NCBI GenBank assembly: GCA_003586115.2
Contig: QVOM02000116.1
Coordinates: 30,171,062-30,235,061 of the forward strand
DNA length: 64,000 nucleotides
Source of the DNA: Salvator merianae
Lineage: Eukaryota > Chordata > Lepidosauria > Squamata > Teiidae
Reading direction: 5' to 3'
Part shown: positions 26,001 to 30,935 of the stretch, in pieces
How the letters are laid out: each line of letters starts with the position of its first letter
Numbering within the stretch: position 1 is the stretch's first letter
The notes under the pieces: model-generated
Told to the model about the DNA's origin: nothing
What the model saw: the letters and a program-made list of their open reading frames with translations, nothing else
Databases searched by the model: none
Position numbers and translations under genes: made by a program

Positions 26001-29000
26001 CTGCAATAGAACACCCATATTTCTACCTCTTATGAGCTGCAAAGTTTATTTATTTATTTATTTATTTATTCTATTAATTTATATGCCTCCCTTAAGCCAG
26101 AAGACTCTTAAGAGCAGCTTACAGTATATAATCTTAGACAAGTCCCTGCCCTCAGGCTTACAATCTAAAGAGACAAGATACAAAAGGAAAAGGGTCTGGG
26201 AGGAAAGAGGGGCACTCCAGCAGCAACAGAGTTCTTGAAGTGGCCAAAGACTTTTAGTTTTTTTTTCTCTTTCCAAATTAAATTAAGTGTACAGCGACTC
26301 ATAACAGAGGCAAGTATGACTGCAATGAGTTGAATGCTGTTTGTCCTTCCATTTTACTACCAGAAATACTATTATGCAATTAAAATAAATATATTCAGTT
26401 TTTCTTGATGTACATAATTTATATGTTTCTTTACTTACGTTACCTTGGCACACACAGCATTTAGATACTGCCTATAGACGGTCATATTATGAATGGGAAT
26501 GATTGGAATGAGGAGGAGAAATTTATTAGAGATCAACTAACTACAGCAGCTCTTAACATCCTGGCATATGGATGGAAAGACTCTATGAAGTGGACCAAGA
26601 AAAATTGGTTTAAATGTATCATGAATTATATGAGATTTCAAATAATGAAATAAAGGAAATGTATCCATTTCAAGAGTGTAGAAGAATAACAAGAGAAAAA
26701 TGGACTAAAGTGAAAGAATATTTGATGGCAAACTCAGAGAGCATAGAATAGATGCAACAAAGTGTCTTCCAGTGAACAACAGATAATGTGGGCAGAGATT
26801 GAGGGTGGGGGTGGGGGTGGGGGGAGGAGGGAGGGTACTAAGATGTTATATGTATTAAGATGTATAGTTTCTTTTTCTAAACTGTATGTATATAAAAAAT
26901 AAACTAAAAAAAAAGATACTGCCTATAGACAGAAATAGTACTGAAGCATGTGTGTCAATGAGATACCAAGTCACACTTTTTATATAGCAGATATTGGGGT
27001 GGGGAAACTAGAAGAAAAATCTCAAAGTCAACATAATACTAATCACAAGCAATTAGGGAAGCTGGCAGGTCTACACTGAATATCTAACTTAGAAGCTTTA
27101 ACTAAGTTAGATATTCAATGTAGACCTGCCAACTTCCCTACCCTGAAGATGGAAAACATGGTAGAGTGGCAATGGTTTATTAGTCCATTTCTTTAAAGAA
27201 TAATGGTTTAGCTTGTTGGTTTGATCCTTAGTCTCCCCTGGAAGTTGACAATGTCAAAATAACTTCTGCATTTCTGTCAAGAAAACTGCATAGAGATGCA
27301 CATGCAGTCAACCAGATGGTGGACATGACTTGAGGGAACCCAACAATAACAACAACGAAATGTAAAGAGGTATGTCATAAAATTGCTCCACTCCCCTGCT
27401 TATGATATACATGTGTTAGTTTCTTTTACAAATGTGCGTGGTAACTTAGCTATTCATTTTCAAAGTTCATTAGGGTTGCATCTTAAGAATGCAAAAGGGC
27501 TTAATCAGCTTTCTGGGATTCACTTCGTATTCACTCTGCCACCTACTTTAGCTCTGATGTTTTCTCTGCTGGTATTTGCCACACTTTCCAGGAAGTCATA
27601 TGTATGACAATTTAACAGTTGTTTATCAAAGCCTATTGGATCAGAATATTAAAGCCAAAAAACATAACAAGCACCACAACTCACACTGACGCTGCGTTTA
27701 CATTTTACAAAGCTGAGCTCTGAACAGAACGCAAAGAGCGTATGACAGCTGACAGCTTCTGCGTTCCACTGGGGAAGTCAGTGATGTTATTCACATGCCA
27801 CTGTTGACCTTCAGGTAAGTTTTTGGCTGCTGGAATACTCAGGATGAGCTTGGTGTGCGAGTTCCTTTCATTTTGGGGTGGTCCAGTAATAGGTCACAAC
27901 TTCTGGCCCCAGAGCTTGACATGTGTACTTGTGCCACTTCCACGCACTTTTGGGATCAGACCCCCCCCCCCAGACCAACTTCACCACACAGCACAGCATG
28001 AATTGGATGGGAACTGCATTCCAGGTATTATGATACTATTTCTGTCTACTAAATGTTTTAGTGGAATTTTATTCCTGTGTTAATGTGGCTATATACCTTC
28101 ATATCTTATTTCTTACTAAACATATATAAGATTGTGCTGCTTATTATCTCAAACAATTGAATAGTTTATTGATTAATTCTGTACATAACACCTTTAGATC
28201 ACTCATCTGTTTTGATGTGCAATATCTGAAGGAGAACAAGATCCTTCTAAAGCCTTTACCATTTCTGTTGTCCTCCATTGAAATTCTTCCAATACTGCTA
28301 CAACTTTTTTGAGAAGTGACAACTAAAACGTATGCAGTACTGTATTCCAAGGTAGTCATACCATTCCTTTGTAAAGGGGCATTATAAGAGCACCCAGTTA
28401 TCCCTAATACTTCCTAACATTTTTTTTTACGGTTTGATACTTTTATTGAACTAACAGCTACATCAAAAACTCTCTTCCGGTCAACCACAGCCAGCTTAGA
28501 TCCTATTAGTCTAGAGTTATATTGTGTTAAATTGTCATGTATTTTAATCATACCTTTTATTTTCAAATTTTGTAAACTTTTGTGGGAGTACATTCAAAGG
28601 GTTATTGCCACATAAATATTTTCAAAAAACTTCTTACTGTTGTGACCGCCCTGGGACCTTTGGGTGAGGGGCAGAATATAAATACTAGAATAAATAACTA
28701 AATAATGCACAGGACAGTGTCGGCATTGTAGCGGCTATAGTTAGCAGCAGCTGCCGCAGTGGGATGTCCTTGTTTAGTAGAGCGTGTTCTTGTTTACTCC
28801 TGTCTGCATTTTCTTCCCGTTCATTCCCCTAAAGACCAGTTGCTGGGGAAGAGAGAGCACCAATGCACGCTTATCCTGCTTAGGGTTTTCCATGAGTATC
28901 TGCTTGCCTACAAGGAAACTAGGCTGCTGAAATAGATGCGATCATCCGTCTGATGCAGCGGCGGGGCAGTTTATGGACTTTTAACGTCCTGCCCCGTGTC

Positions 29001-29348
29001 ACTGCCCTGGGGCGGCACAGTTTACAAAGCGCCATTCTTCAGAGTAATACAGCGCGTCGCGCACAATAACCTACTCAGTCCTTCTTCAGGGGAGGCTGAG
29101 ACCTCCCCCCCTCCACTCTTGAAATAGCCCTGTCGGACAAAGCGCTGATAGCGCCCAGGCGAGCAGGTGAGAAGGAGTCGGCCTGATTCCCCCCCCCCTC
29201 CCGTTTTCCTTACCTCCTCAAGGCAGCCGCCAAGCTCGTCGAGCGAAGGGCGCTCCAGCTTGGAGGACGAGGAGAGGCGTCTTTTTTTCTCCACGAAGCT
29301 TGGGACCCAGAGGCTTGGCGAGACTCCGGGCTGGGCCGGAGAAGCCAT
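260..29348 (-). CDS. CFAP69: Cilia- and flagella-associated protein 69 (20 coding exons, 3' end off window)
   Basis: This entry spans the coding part of a split gene; the exons are listed separately. Joining 20 exons with GT-AG junctions and matching phases gives 824 codons without a stop. The protein closely resembles vertebrate CFAP69 as I remember it, for example HYDRQLRND, ELQLHAIATL, GNSFHGTGGRG, EFCDNPKT and GLSAKDFVTL. Known role: CFAP69 is a helical, armadillo-like-repeat protein of motile cilia and the sperm flagellum, placed in the central apparatus. Its loss causes multiple flagellar malformations in sperm, and it also acts in olfactory cilia. The human protein is about 940 residues, so roughly 110-120 C-terminal residues and the 3' UTR lie beyond position 1. 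STEAP2 lies upstream on the same strand, as in mammals. No frameshift or internal stop was seen, so the gene looks intact. Identity is near certain; single exon edges are inferred from splice motifs and homology. Confidence 0.95.
458..1862 (-). other. CFAP69: CFAP69 intron 19
   Basis: This intron holds no coding sequence I can support. Bases about 940-1290 resemble a second block at about 9,640-9,930 (shared TGATCC..ATCAGG..GCCTCT, GATGGAGTGT and a CAGTG..CACT..TGAAATA hairpin-like core). They may be a diverged interspersed repeat. The rest looks like unremarkable AT-rich intron. Confidence 0.6.
1863..1939 (-). CDS. CFAP69: CFAP69 coding exon 19 (residues 733-758)
   Basis: The acceptor is CTTTAG and the donor is GTAAGT. 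It encodes FENLPGLSAKDFVTLAIIRR and then YLDFK, matching human FENLPGLSAEDFVTLCIIHRYFDFK. Confidence 0.94.
2100..2372. repeat. Degenerate minisatellite in CFAP69 intron 18
   Basis: Variants of a unit of roughly 25-35 bases recur here. They combine a CTGCAATC.TGACA-type segment with a CTGGGG(G)AAG/ATTCCC-type segment, for example near 2150, 2205, 2248 and 2325. The copies are diverged and unequal in length. Short frames on the minus strand across it are repeat translations, not genes. Confidence 0.5.
2384..2418. repeat. Perfect short inverted repeat (16-bp arms, 3-base loop)
   Basis: ACACAAGAAATGGCTC at 2384-2399 is exactly reverse-complemented at 2403-2418 around a CAT loop. It lies in CFAP69 intron 18, directly after the minisatellite. 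It would form a stable hairpin in DNA or RNA. Confidence 0.85.
3132..3269 (-). CDS. CFAP69: CFAP69 coding exon 18 (residues 687-733)
   Basis: The acceptor is TTTATAG and the donor is GTAGGA. It encodes DTKKPLVGQF, then CPTIAVMDVAENMRAKIY, and ends on a split glycine codon, matching human DTKKPL and AVMDVSENIRAKIY. Confidence 0.92.
3270..5435 (-). other. CFAP69: CFAP69 intron 17
   Basis: No exon was found in this 2.2-kb intron. Bases 4,440-5,210 are less AT-rich than the surroundings and carry several overlapping short frames. They also hold a small imperfect hairpin near 4977-5012 (AAATCCCTCC against GGAGGGATTT). No homology was recognised, so this is called noncoding. Confidence 0.6.
5436..5628 (-). 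CDS. CFAP69: CFAP69 coding exon 17 (residues 623-687)
   Basis: The acceptor is TGTGAAG and the donor is GTAAAT. It encodes QILGILVEFCDNPKTTAHIN and then GKKDQTAANLLINLW, nearly identical to the human block EFCDNPKTAAHVNAWQGKKD. Confidence 0.95.
5629..7859 (-). other. CFAP69: CFAP69 intron 16
   Basis: No exon or recognisable mobile element was identified. There is an A-run at 6840-6855 next to a purine-rich block. Short frames at 6.9-7.7 kb lack any recognised motif and are treated as chance. Confidence 0.55.
7860..7941 (-). CDS. CFAP69: CFAP69 coding exon 16 (residues 595-622)
   Basis: The acceptor is TCTAAG and the donor is GTAGGT. It encodes CCVMGCTILEDYFLEKEGLF and then TLLDLLL, matching human EDYFLEKEGIFLLLDLL. 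Confidence 0.9.
8780..8898 (-). CDS. CFAP69: CFAP69 coding exon 15 (residues 556-595)
   Basis: The acceptor is TAAACAG and the donor is GTAAAT. It encodes ELFGWEGIDTLLPFLKMDSK and then SGLGHNRLLFSALDCLW, with the tryptophan codon split TG|G. The match to human is clear, though weaker than for the neighbouring exons. Confidence 0.88.
8899..10653 (-). other. CFAP69: CFAP69 intron 14
   Basis: This intron contains the second copy (about 9,640-9,930) of the diverged repeat also seen at 0.94-1.29 kb. Short palindromic features are present, such as a TTTCAGTG...CACTGAAA stem near 9690-9712. The other short frames have no recognisable product. Confidence 0.5.
10654..10766 (-). CDS. CFAP69: CFAP69 coding exon 14 (residues 518-555)
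   Basis: The acceptor is TTACTAG and the donor is the weak GTTTGT. It encodes EIQTDILLILSTLCEN and IHRK, matching human EIQSDILLILSGLCENHIQRK. Confidence 0.9.
10984..11038. repeat. Compound (TA)n(TG)n microsatellite
   Basis: A run of TA dinucleotides is followed directly by about 12 GT units, in CFAP69 intron 13. It is a typical length-variable locus. Confidence 0.95.
11160..11340 (+). mobile_element. CR1-like LINE 3'-end fragment
   Basis: Bases AAGACAGGCAGG, AATCAAGAGCAG, TTGAGAATG and GATGCTGGACTAGAT occur in the same order as in the copies at 24.2-24.45 and 34.4-34.57 kb and, reversed, at 16.5-16.75 kb. The copy is truncated and diverged. It lies in CFAP69 intron 13, antisense to the gene. 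Confidence 0.6.
13278..13442 (-). CDS. CFAP69: CFAP69 coding exon 13 (residues 463-518)
   Basis: The acceptor is TTTGCAG and the donor is GTGAAG. It encodes HSQGNSFHGTGGRGTKLAQM, then RYSLRVL, and ends at GAIHQLLG with the glycine codon split. The glycine-rich GTGGRG motif is diagnostic of CFAP69. Confidence 0.94.
13443..14457 (-). other. CFAP69: CFAP69 intron 12
   Basis: No exon was found. Bases 13,840-13,990 are purine-rich (GGGGAGATGGGG-type). The rest is AT-rich intron without a recognised element. Confidence 0.55.
14458..14674 (-). CDS. CFAP69: CFAP69 coding exon 12 (residues 391-463)
   Basis: The acceptor is CTTCTAG and the donor is GTAAGC. It encodes HEGKVLLALFHYL, then AAQYEELQLHAIATLASLAP, then CQGNTRLLSFLEWC. 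This is the longest coding exon of the gene in the window. Confidence 0.94.
14675..15999 (-). other. CFAP69: CFAP69 intron 11
   Basis: I see no coding sequence. A short local duplication (TTTTAGAAAGACTT units near 15,478-15,520) is present. No mobile element was recognised. Confidence 0.5.
16000..16121 (-). CDS. CFAP69: CFAP69 coding exon 11 (residues 350-390)
   Basis: The acceptor is CTCACAG and the donor is GTAGGA. It encodes VKGLKLTYSYEDFELKKLLL and then NMLIVLAKDLCTVQ, a strong match to the human LVKGLKLSNSYEDFELKKLL block. Confidence 0.92.
16215..16263 (-). CDS. CFAP69: CFAP69 coding exon 10 (residues 334-350), 49-bp microexon-like
   Basis: The acceptor is CTTAAG and the donor is GTAAGT. 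Only 49 bases long, it encodes ETGFAKELILFATFAE, which matches ECGFAKDLILFATFNE in human. Confidence 0.9.
16411..16519 (+). mobile_element. tRNA-derived SINE, 5' part
   Basis: The head has a pol III A-box-like GTAGCTCAGTGGTAGA and a B-box-like AGGTTTAATCTCTAT, followed by GCAGTGGCAAACCACTCCTG, a motif typical of reptile tRNA SINEs. The element resumes at about 16,750 after a CR1 fragment. It is a SINE head, not a functional tRNA gene: the cloverleaf arms are decayed and a SINE body follows. Confidence 0.65.
16515..16748 (-). mobile_element. CR1-like LINE 3' fragment inserted in a SINE
   Basis: Read on the minus strand this contains ATTTGCAGGGAGTT, TGCTTGAGCATGCCC, CACTGTGTGAAACAGGATGC and TAATCCAGCAGGGC, ending in TTTTATG-type 8-mers. 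These are the 3'-end features of the other CR1-like copies in this window. It separates the two halves of the SINE. Confidence 0.65.
16749..16850 (+). mobile_element. tRNA-derived SINE, 3' part
   Basis: AAGAAAACTGCACAGAGGTG and a following CAGAGTCAATTAGAGGCTAG...ACCCAACAA tail match the SINE body at 27,281-27,350 in the same order, and the block ends in an A-run. It is the continuation of the SINE that begins at 16,411. Confidence 0.6.
17730..18098. mobile_element. Nonautonomous DNA transposon, possibly pogo/Tigger-like
   Basis: The left end reads ACCTCGGTTCATGAACAC, and the segment contains many variants of TTCACAAAC, TTTGCGAAC and GTTCATGAAC on both strands. A CATTAAGTCCTATGGGG core lies between them. 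Multiple inverted GTTCGYGAAC-type motifs and a terminal ACCTCGG fit a Tigger-like MITE, but the family name is a guess from memory. Its right end lies about 60 bases from CFAP69 exon 9. A 124-codon minus frame and a 107-codon plus frame across it (from about 17,504) have no homology I recognise. Confidence 0.5.
18157..18280 (-). CDS. CFAP69: CFAP69 coding exon 9 (residues 292-333)
   Basis: The acceptor is TTATTAG and the donor is GTATGT. It encodes ALKEAFAKLL, then SRHYDRQLRNDFLVIATLVA, and ends at APMI in phase 0. HYDRQLRND is a family signature. The exon lies about 60 bp from a foldback DNA element on its 3' side. Confidence 0.93.
18961..20560 (+). mobile_element. L2-like non-LTR retrotransposon relic with reverse transcriptase remnants
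   Basis: The plus strand at 19,085-19,305 still reads as a reverse transcriptase: GEVLERIVV, DETDFLNLFQSGFRP, then AFVALMDNL. A decayed S-F-D-x-I-D-H segment and a YADDTQL-like block follow near 19,320 and 19,565. Near 20,040 it encodes ILVLKDLHRLP, the C-terminal motif shared with the minus copy at 48.6-49.0 kb. Many stops and frameshifts make it dead. It lies in CFAP69 intron 8, antisense to the gene. Confidence 0.8.
20927..21104 (-). CDS. CFAP69: CFAP69 coding exon 8 (residues 233-292)
   Basis: The acceptor is ACTCCAG. It encodes HLNDIDPSGQLLFRSSEILW and then NLLEKTSKDE and QLSNLEC, among the best conserved parts of the protein. The donor chosen is GTTAAG at 20926-20921. It gives a split CA|T codon and exactly the human spacing (EC-x-x-ALKE). 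A GTACAG just upstream looks acceptable as a donor but would shift the frame. Confidence 0.85.
21221..21370 (-). CDS. CFAP69: CFAP69 coding exon 7 (residues 183-233)
   Basis: The acceptor is TTTGCAG and the donor is GTAAGT. It encodes a repeat-like helical segment including GLAETLVLALTLVENQL and EKLWLIKTLQHLS, matching the human GLAKTMVQSLTLLENQLVEKLW block. Confidence 0.92.
22105..22203 (-). CDS. CFAP69: CFAP69 coding exon 6 (residues 150-183)
   Basis: The acceptor is TCTTCAG and the donor is GTAAAA. It encodes the conserved VRIQICKCVISFYHGEP block, followed by QKKEFE, and ends on a split valine codon. Confidence 0.9.
22630..22706 (-). CDS. CFAP69: CFAP69 coding exon 5 (residues 124-150)
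   Basis: The acceptor is TTATAG and the donor is GTAATG. It encodes LPFYKKKLSDEVNYAND, matching the human LPFLKKKVSDEITYAED block. The final glycine codon is split G|GT. Confidence 0.87.
22707..23920 (-). other. CFAP69: CFAP69 intron 4
   Basis: No exon was found. Besides the AC microsatellite this intron looks like ordinary AT-rich sequence. Bases 23.2-23.75 kb may be an old repeat, but I cannot name it. Confidence 0.5.
23574..23592. repeat. (AC)n microsatellite
   Basis: A short pure AC-dinucleotide run in CFAP69 intron 4. Confidence 0.9.
23921..24030 (-). CDS. CFAP69: CFAP69 coding exon 4 (residues 88-124)
   Basis: The acceptor is TTATAAG and the donor is GTAAGT. It encodes PLNDLAHISKILNLC and then FTEPTCEVLKLYG, with the last glycine codon split GG|G. 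A second possible acceptor ten bases upstream was not used because it breaks the frame with exon 3. Confidence 0.85.
24240..24450 (+). mobile_element. CR1-like LINE 3'-end fragment
   Basis: It contains TTTGCAGGGAGTTGAGAGCA, TGCTTGAGAATGCCC, GTGTGAAACAGGTTGCTGG and CCTGATCCAGCAG, and ends in tandem TTCTTATG 8-mers, the usual CR1 type of 3' terminus. It lies in CFAP69 intron 3, antisense. Confidence 0.75.
25094..25156 (-). CDS. CFAP69: CFAP69 coding exon 3 (residues 67-87)
   Basis: The acceptor is TTTAAG and the donor is the weak GTATCC, with both ends in phase 0. The 21 residues include DEQLEALKKVTKRYEFGI, colinear with the human segment before PLRDLAQIF. The donor was picked because it alone joins in frame to exon 4 without gaining or losing residues relative to human. 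Confidence 0.8.
25799..25861 (-). CDS. CFAP69: CFAP69 coding exon 2 (residues 46-66)
   Basis: The acceptor is TTTTAG and the donor is GTAAGT, with both ends in phase 0. It encodes 21 residues including VDLNHVIKLLEET, which matches the conserved MDLNRVIKLLEET block where the recognisable part of the family begins. Confidence 0.88.
26041..26240 (-). mobile_element. LINE 3'-end fragment, minus orientation
   Basis: A (TTTA)n run is followed by CTATTAATTTATATGCCTCC and a region typical of the reverse complement of squamate LINE tails (a GCC-rich 'scaled' motif, then TACAATCTAAAG). It is assigned by resemblance only. It lies in CFAP69 intron 1. Confidence 0.45.
26463..26930 (+). mobile_element. 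5'-truncated L1 insertion with perfect target-site duplications
   Basis: AGATACTGCCTATAGAC occurs exactly at 26,463-26,479 and at 26,914-26,930. Between them are about 434 bases with a remnant of an ORF2 C-terminus, a G-rich 3' UTR (26,800-26,835) and an A-rich tail ending just before the second duplication. Target duplication, tail and 5' truncation are the hallmarks of target-primed reverse transcription. The perfect duplication suggests a fairly recent insertion. It lies in CFAP69 intron 1, antisense to the gene. Confidence 0.9.
26800..26836 (+). other. G-quadruplex-prone tract in L1 3' UTR
   Basis: The plus strand has at least five runs of three or more G separated by one to three bases (GGGTGGGGGTGGGGGTGGGG and following). 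This satisfies the usual G4 pattern. G-rich 3' UTR tracts are a known feature of L1 elements, and this one lies inside the L1 defined by the flanking target duplications. Confidence 0.85.
27055..27139. repeat. 38-bp-arm hairpin in CFAP69 intron 1
   Basis: Bases 27,055-27,092 and 27,102-27,139 are reverse complements with only two mismatches, separated by AAGCTTTAA. Both mismatches could be G-U pairs on one RNA strand, so the transcript would be an almost uninterrupted 38-bp stem. It could be a small MITE or a microRNA-precursor-like hairpin. No known miRNA seed was recognised. Confidence 0.85.
27205..27360 (+). mobile_element. tRNA-derived SINE (diverged)
   Basis: The 3' half, AAGAAAACTGCATAGAGATG then CAGTCAACCAGATGGTGGAC and GAGGGAACCCAACAATAACA, matches the SINE at 16.75-16.85 kb and ends in an ACAACAA tail. 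The tRNA-like head upstream is badly decayed. A short reversed fragment of the same kind may precede it at 27,145-27,190. Confidence 0.55.
28625..28705 (+). mobile_element. L2-like LINE 3'-terminal fragment
   Basis: GACCGCCCTGGGACCTTTGG followed by GGGGCAGAATATAAATA and AATAAATAACTAAATAA is the typical tail of squamate L2-like elements: a 'CCGCCCTGAG' motif, then AT-rich repeats. Confidence 0.6.
29214..29348 (-). CDS. CFAP69: CFAP69 coding exon 1 (residues 1-45)
   Basis: The exon runs from an ATG at 29348 to the donor GTAAGG at 29213-29208. It encodes a polar N-terminus with a serine run (RRLSSSSK) and ends in LGGCLEE at phase 0. The N-terminus is poorly conserved in this family, so the start was chosen because it is the first ATG of this frame in the CpG island and joins in phase to the conserved exon 2. 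An additional upstream start cannot be excluded. Confidence 0.75.
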
Positions 29349-29446
29349 GTCCCGGGGCTTCCTTGGCTGCCGCCGCTGCCGAGCCCAAGCCTCAGCCAGC
29401 AGCCCGGCAGAAGAGGCGACAACACAAGCACCAAGGCGGCGGCGTT

Positions 29447-29461
29447 GTTGCCATGGGAGCG
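29447..29461 (+). promoter_or_regulatory. CFAP69: Candidate RFX X-box half-site upstream of CFAP69
   Basis: GTTGCC-ATG-GGAGCG has a perfect left half of the RFX X-box (GTTGCC), a three-base spacer and a poor right half. It lies about 100 bp upstream of the CFAP69 start codon. RFX factors activate ciliary genes through such sites, so the location is suggestive. A single half-site in GC-rich DNA can arise by chance. Confidence 0.35.
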
Positions 29462-30579
29462 AGAGAAGCCGGCTAGCTAAGGACGCCCTGAGGAAGACAA
29501 AAAGGAGGGCGAGAGCAGGAGCGAGCGACGAGGGACGCGCGCCCTGCTCAGAGGCTAGAGCTCAAGGGAGCCTGGCGTGGCGACGGGTTTAGTCAGTGCA
29601 GTAATGCCTCCCTGTGGGGAAGAGGGAATGGAAAAAAGGGGCAACAATAGCAGCAAAGCGTATCCCTAGGGTGGCAGCAGTAGCTTCTTTTAGCTGCAGG
29701 AGCTGTAGGGAGGGAGGCACGAGGAGCTGCTGACCATAAGCTCCCCTCGCTGCAAGGCTCCCTCAGTCTCACCGCTACCGCTTCCTCCATTCTAAGTATC
29801 CGTGCCGTCGCTGTAACTGTTAAAATACGTTAGGGGGAAACCGGAAACCCTTTTTCTCTCAGCACACGACCCCTCCGAATTTAAAACCAGACTCGTCCAA
29901 GTCCCTTCCTTTGACTATAATAGTGTTGCACTTGCAGTGGCAGAGAGGGGGCGAAATGCTGATGCTGTTGTCCCGGTTGAACAAGGCGTCATTCGACAGC
30001 AAGCTCGAGCCGTTCAGCTGTGGAAAGGAATAGCTGCTGGAGTCGGTGTAACGGTTGAAAAAAATGCCCTCTCAGGCGCACTTGCTGATTTTTATATAAT
30101 GGTTGTCCAGCCAACTTTTGTTTTTAAAGTTTGTATCACACCTCTAAGGAAGCCCCCGAATGTCGCCAAATCAAGGAGGGGTGGATTGGAAGCCCTTTTT
30201 CTTAAATTCCTGAGTGGTGTTAAGGATGGAATCCACTATGCTAAGGATTCACTACTGATCAAGTGAACTTAGTGAGAGCTGCAGAGAGAAGCAGAACATT
30301 TGGAAGAAGGTTTTTATAAGATTTGCTGTGTCTACACTTTTGCGTATTGCAAGAGAAAGTCACTTTCTGTTTGGGAAGGTGAGAAGCTTCACTTAGTAAA
30401 CTTCTCTTGTTTTGGGTTCTAATTGCTGAATCCGTGTCTCTTTAATTTTTAAACCGCATGCCTACTTGGCTCACACTGCTGCTGCAGAATGCATGGAGGT
30501 TCCAGACACTGGTGGGGTAGAACCAAAGGCCAAACACCTTCTGGTAGCAAAACCTGCTGGGCTCATTAACAGATGGGTT

Positions 30580-30935
30580 GAAAACCTGGGATTATTTTAG
30601 TGCTATGCTGGAATTGCCATACACAAATATGGCAGTCCCCACATAGCCCTGCGACATAGGAGCAAAATGTCACGCAGTATCACTATTCCAGGAAAATCCA
30701 CCTTTCACTGTGGATTTTCCCAGAATAGCAAAATGACTTGTCTGAAAGCTTGGCTTGTGGGTTCCTTACTGAAGAAAATGATCCCATACACGTGCAGGGC
30801 TCAAACCGAGGCAAAAATGGCCACCACACATGTGTGGGCACTGCTGTACGCACACTTCTGGGTGTTTCATGCCATTGAAATACCAGAAGTAGTTGCCTTG
30901 CCATTGTGTGACCAAGTGCAGTAAATGCCTGTGTT
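30580..30935 (+). repeat. Unnamed interspersed repeat, copy A
   Basis: Landmarks in order are GGAATTGCCATACACAAATA, CACTATTCCAGGAAAATCCA, GTGGATTTTCCCAGAATAGC and AAATGACTTGTCTGAAAGC. The same order is found reversed at 33.26-33.62 kb. An internal AGGAAAATCCAC/GTGGATTTTCCC stem (30,690-30,721) is present. The family is not known to me; a nonautonomous DNA element is one possibility. Confidence 0.6.

Larger units (their letters stand above)
28960..29620. promoter_or_regulatory. CFAP69: CpG-rich promoter block of CFAP69
   Basis: CpG dinucleotides and GC-rich stretches are dense here (for example CCGCCGCTGCCGAG, GGCGGCGGCGTTG), against an AT-rich background. The block covers CFAP69 coding exon 1 and the region directly upstream of its minus-strand start codon, so it is the likely promoter and 5' UTR. 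Open frames on both strands across it come from the low frequency of stop codons in GC-rich DNA. Confidence 0.75.

Noticed and set aside
29167..29592. 141-codon plus-strand frame in the CpG island
   Set aside because: It overlaps CFAP69 exon 1 on the other strand, and GC-rich DNA has few stop codons. The arginine/serine/alanine-rich translation is low complexity.
29937..30266. 109-codon plus-strand frame starting 0.6 kb from the CFAP69 start, possibly a divergent gene
   Set aside because: No recognisable motif, no clear donor site, and no known neighbour expected in this place. A divergent noncoding RNA is possible, but nothing in the sequence proves it.
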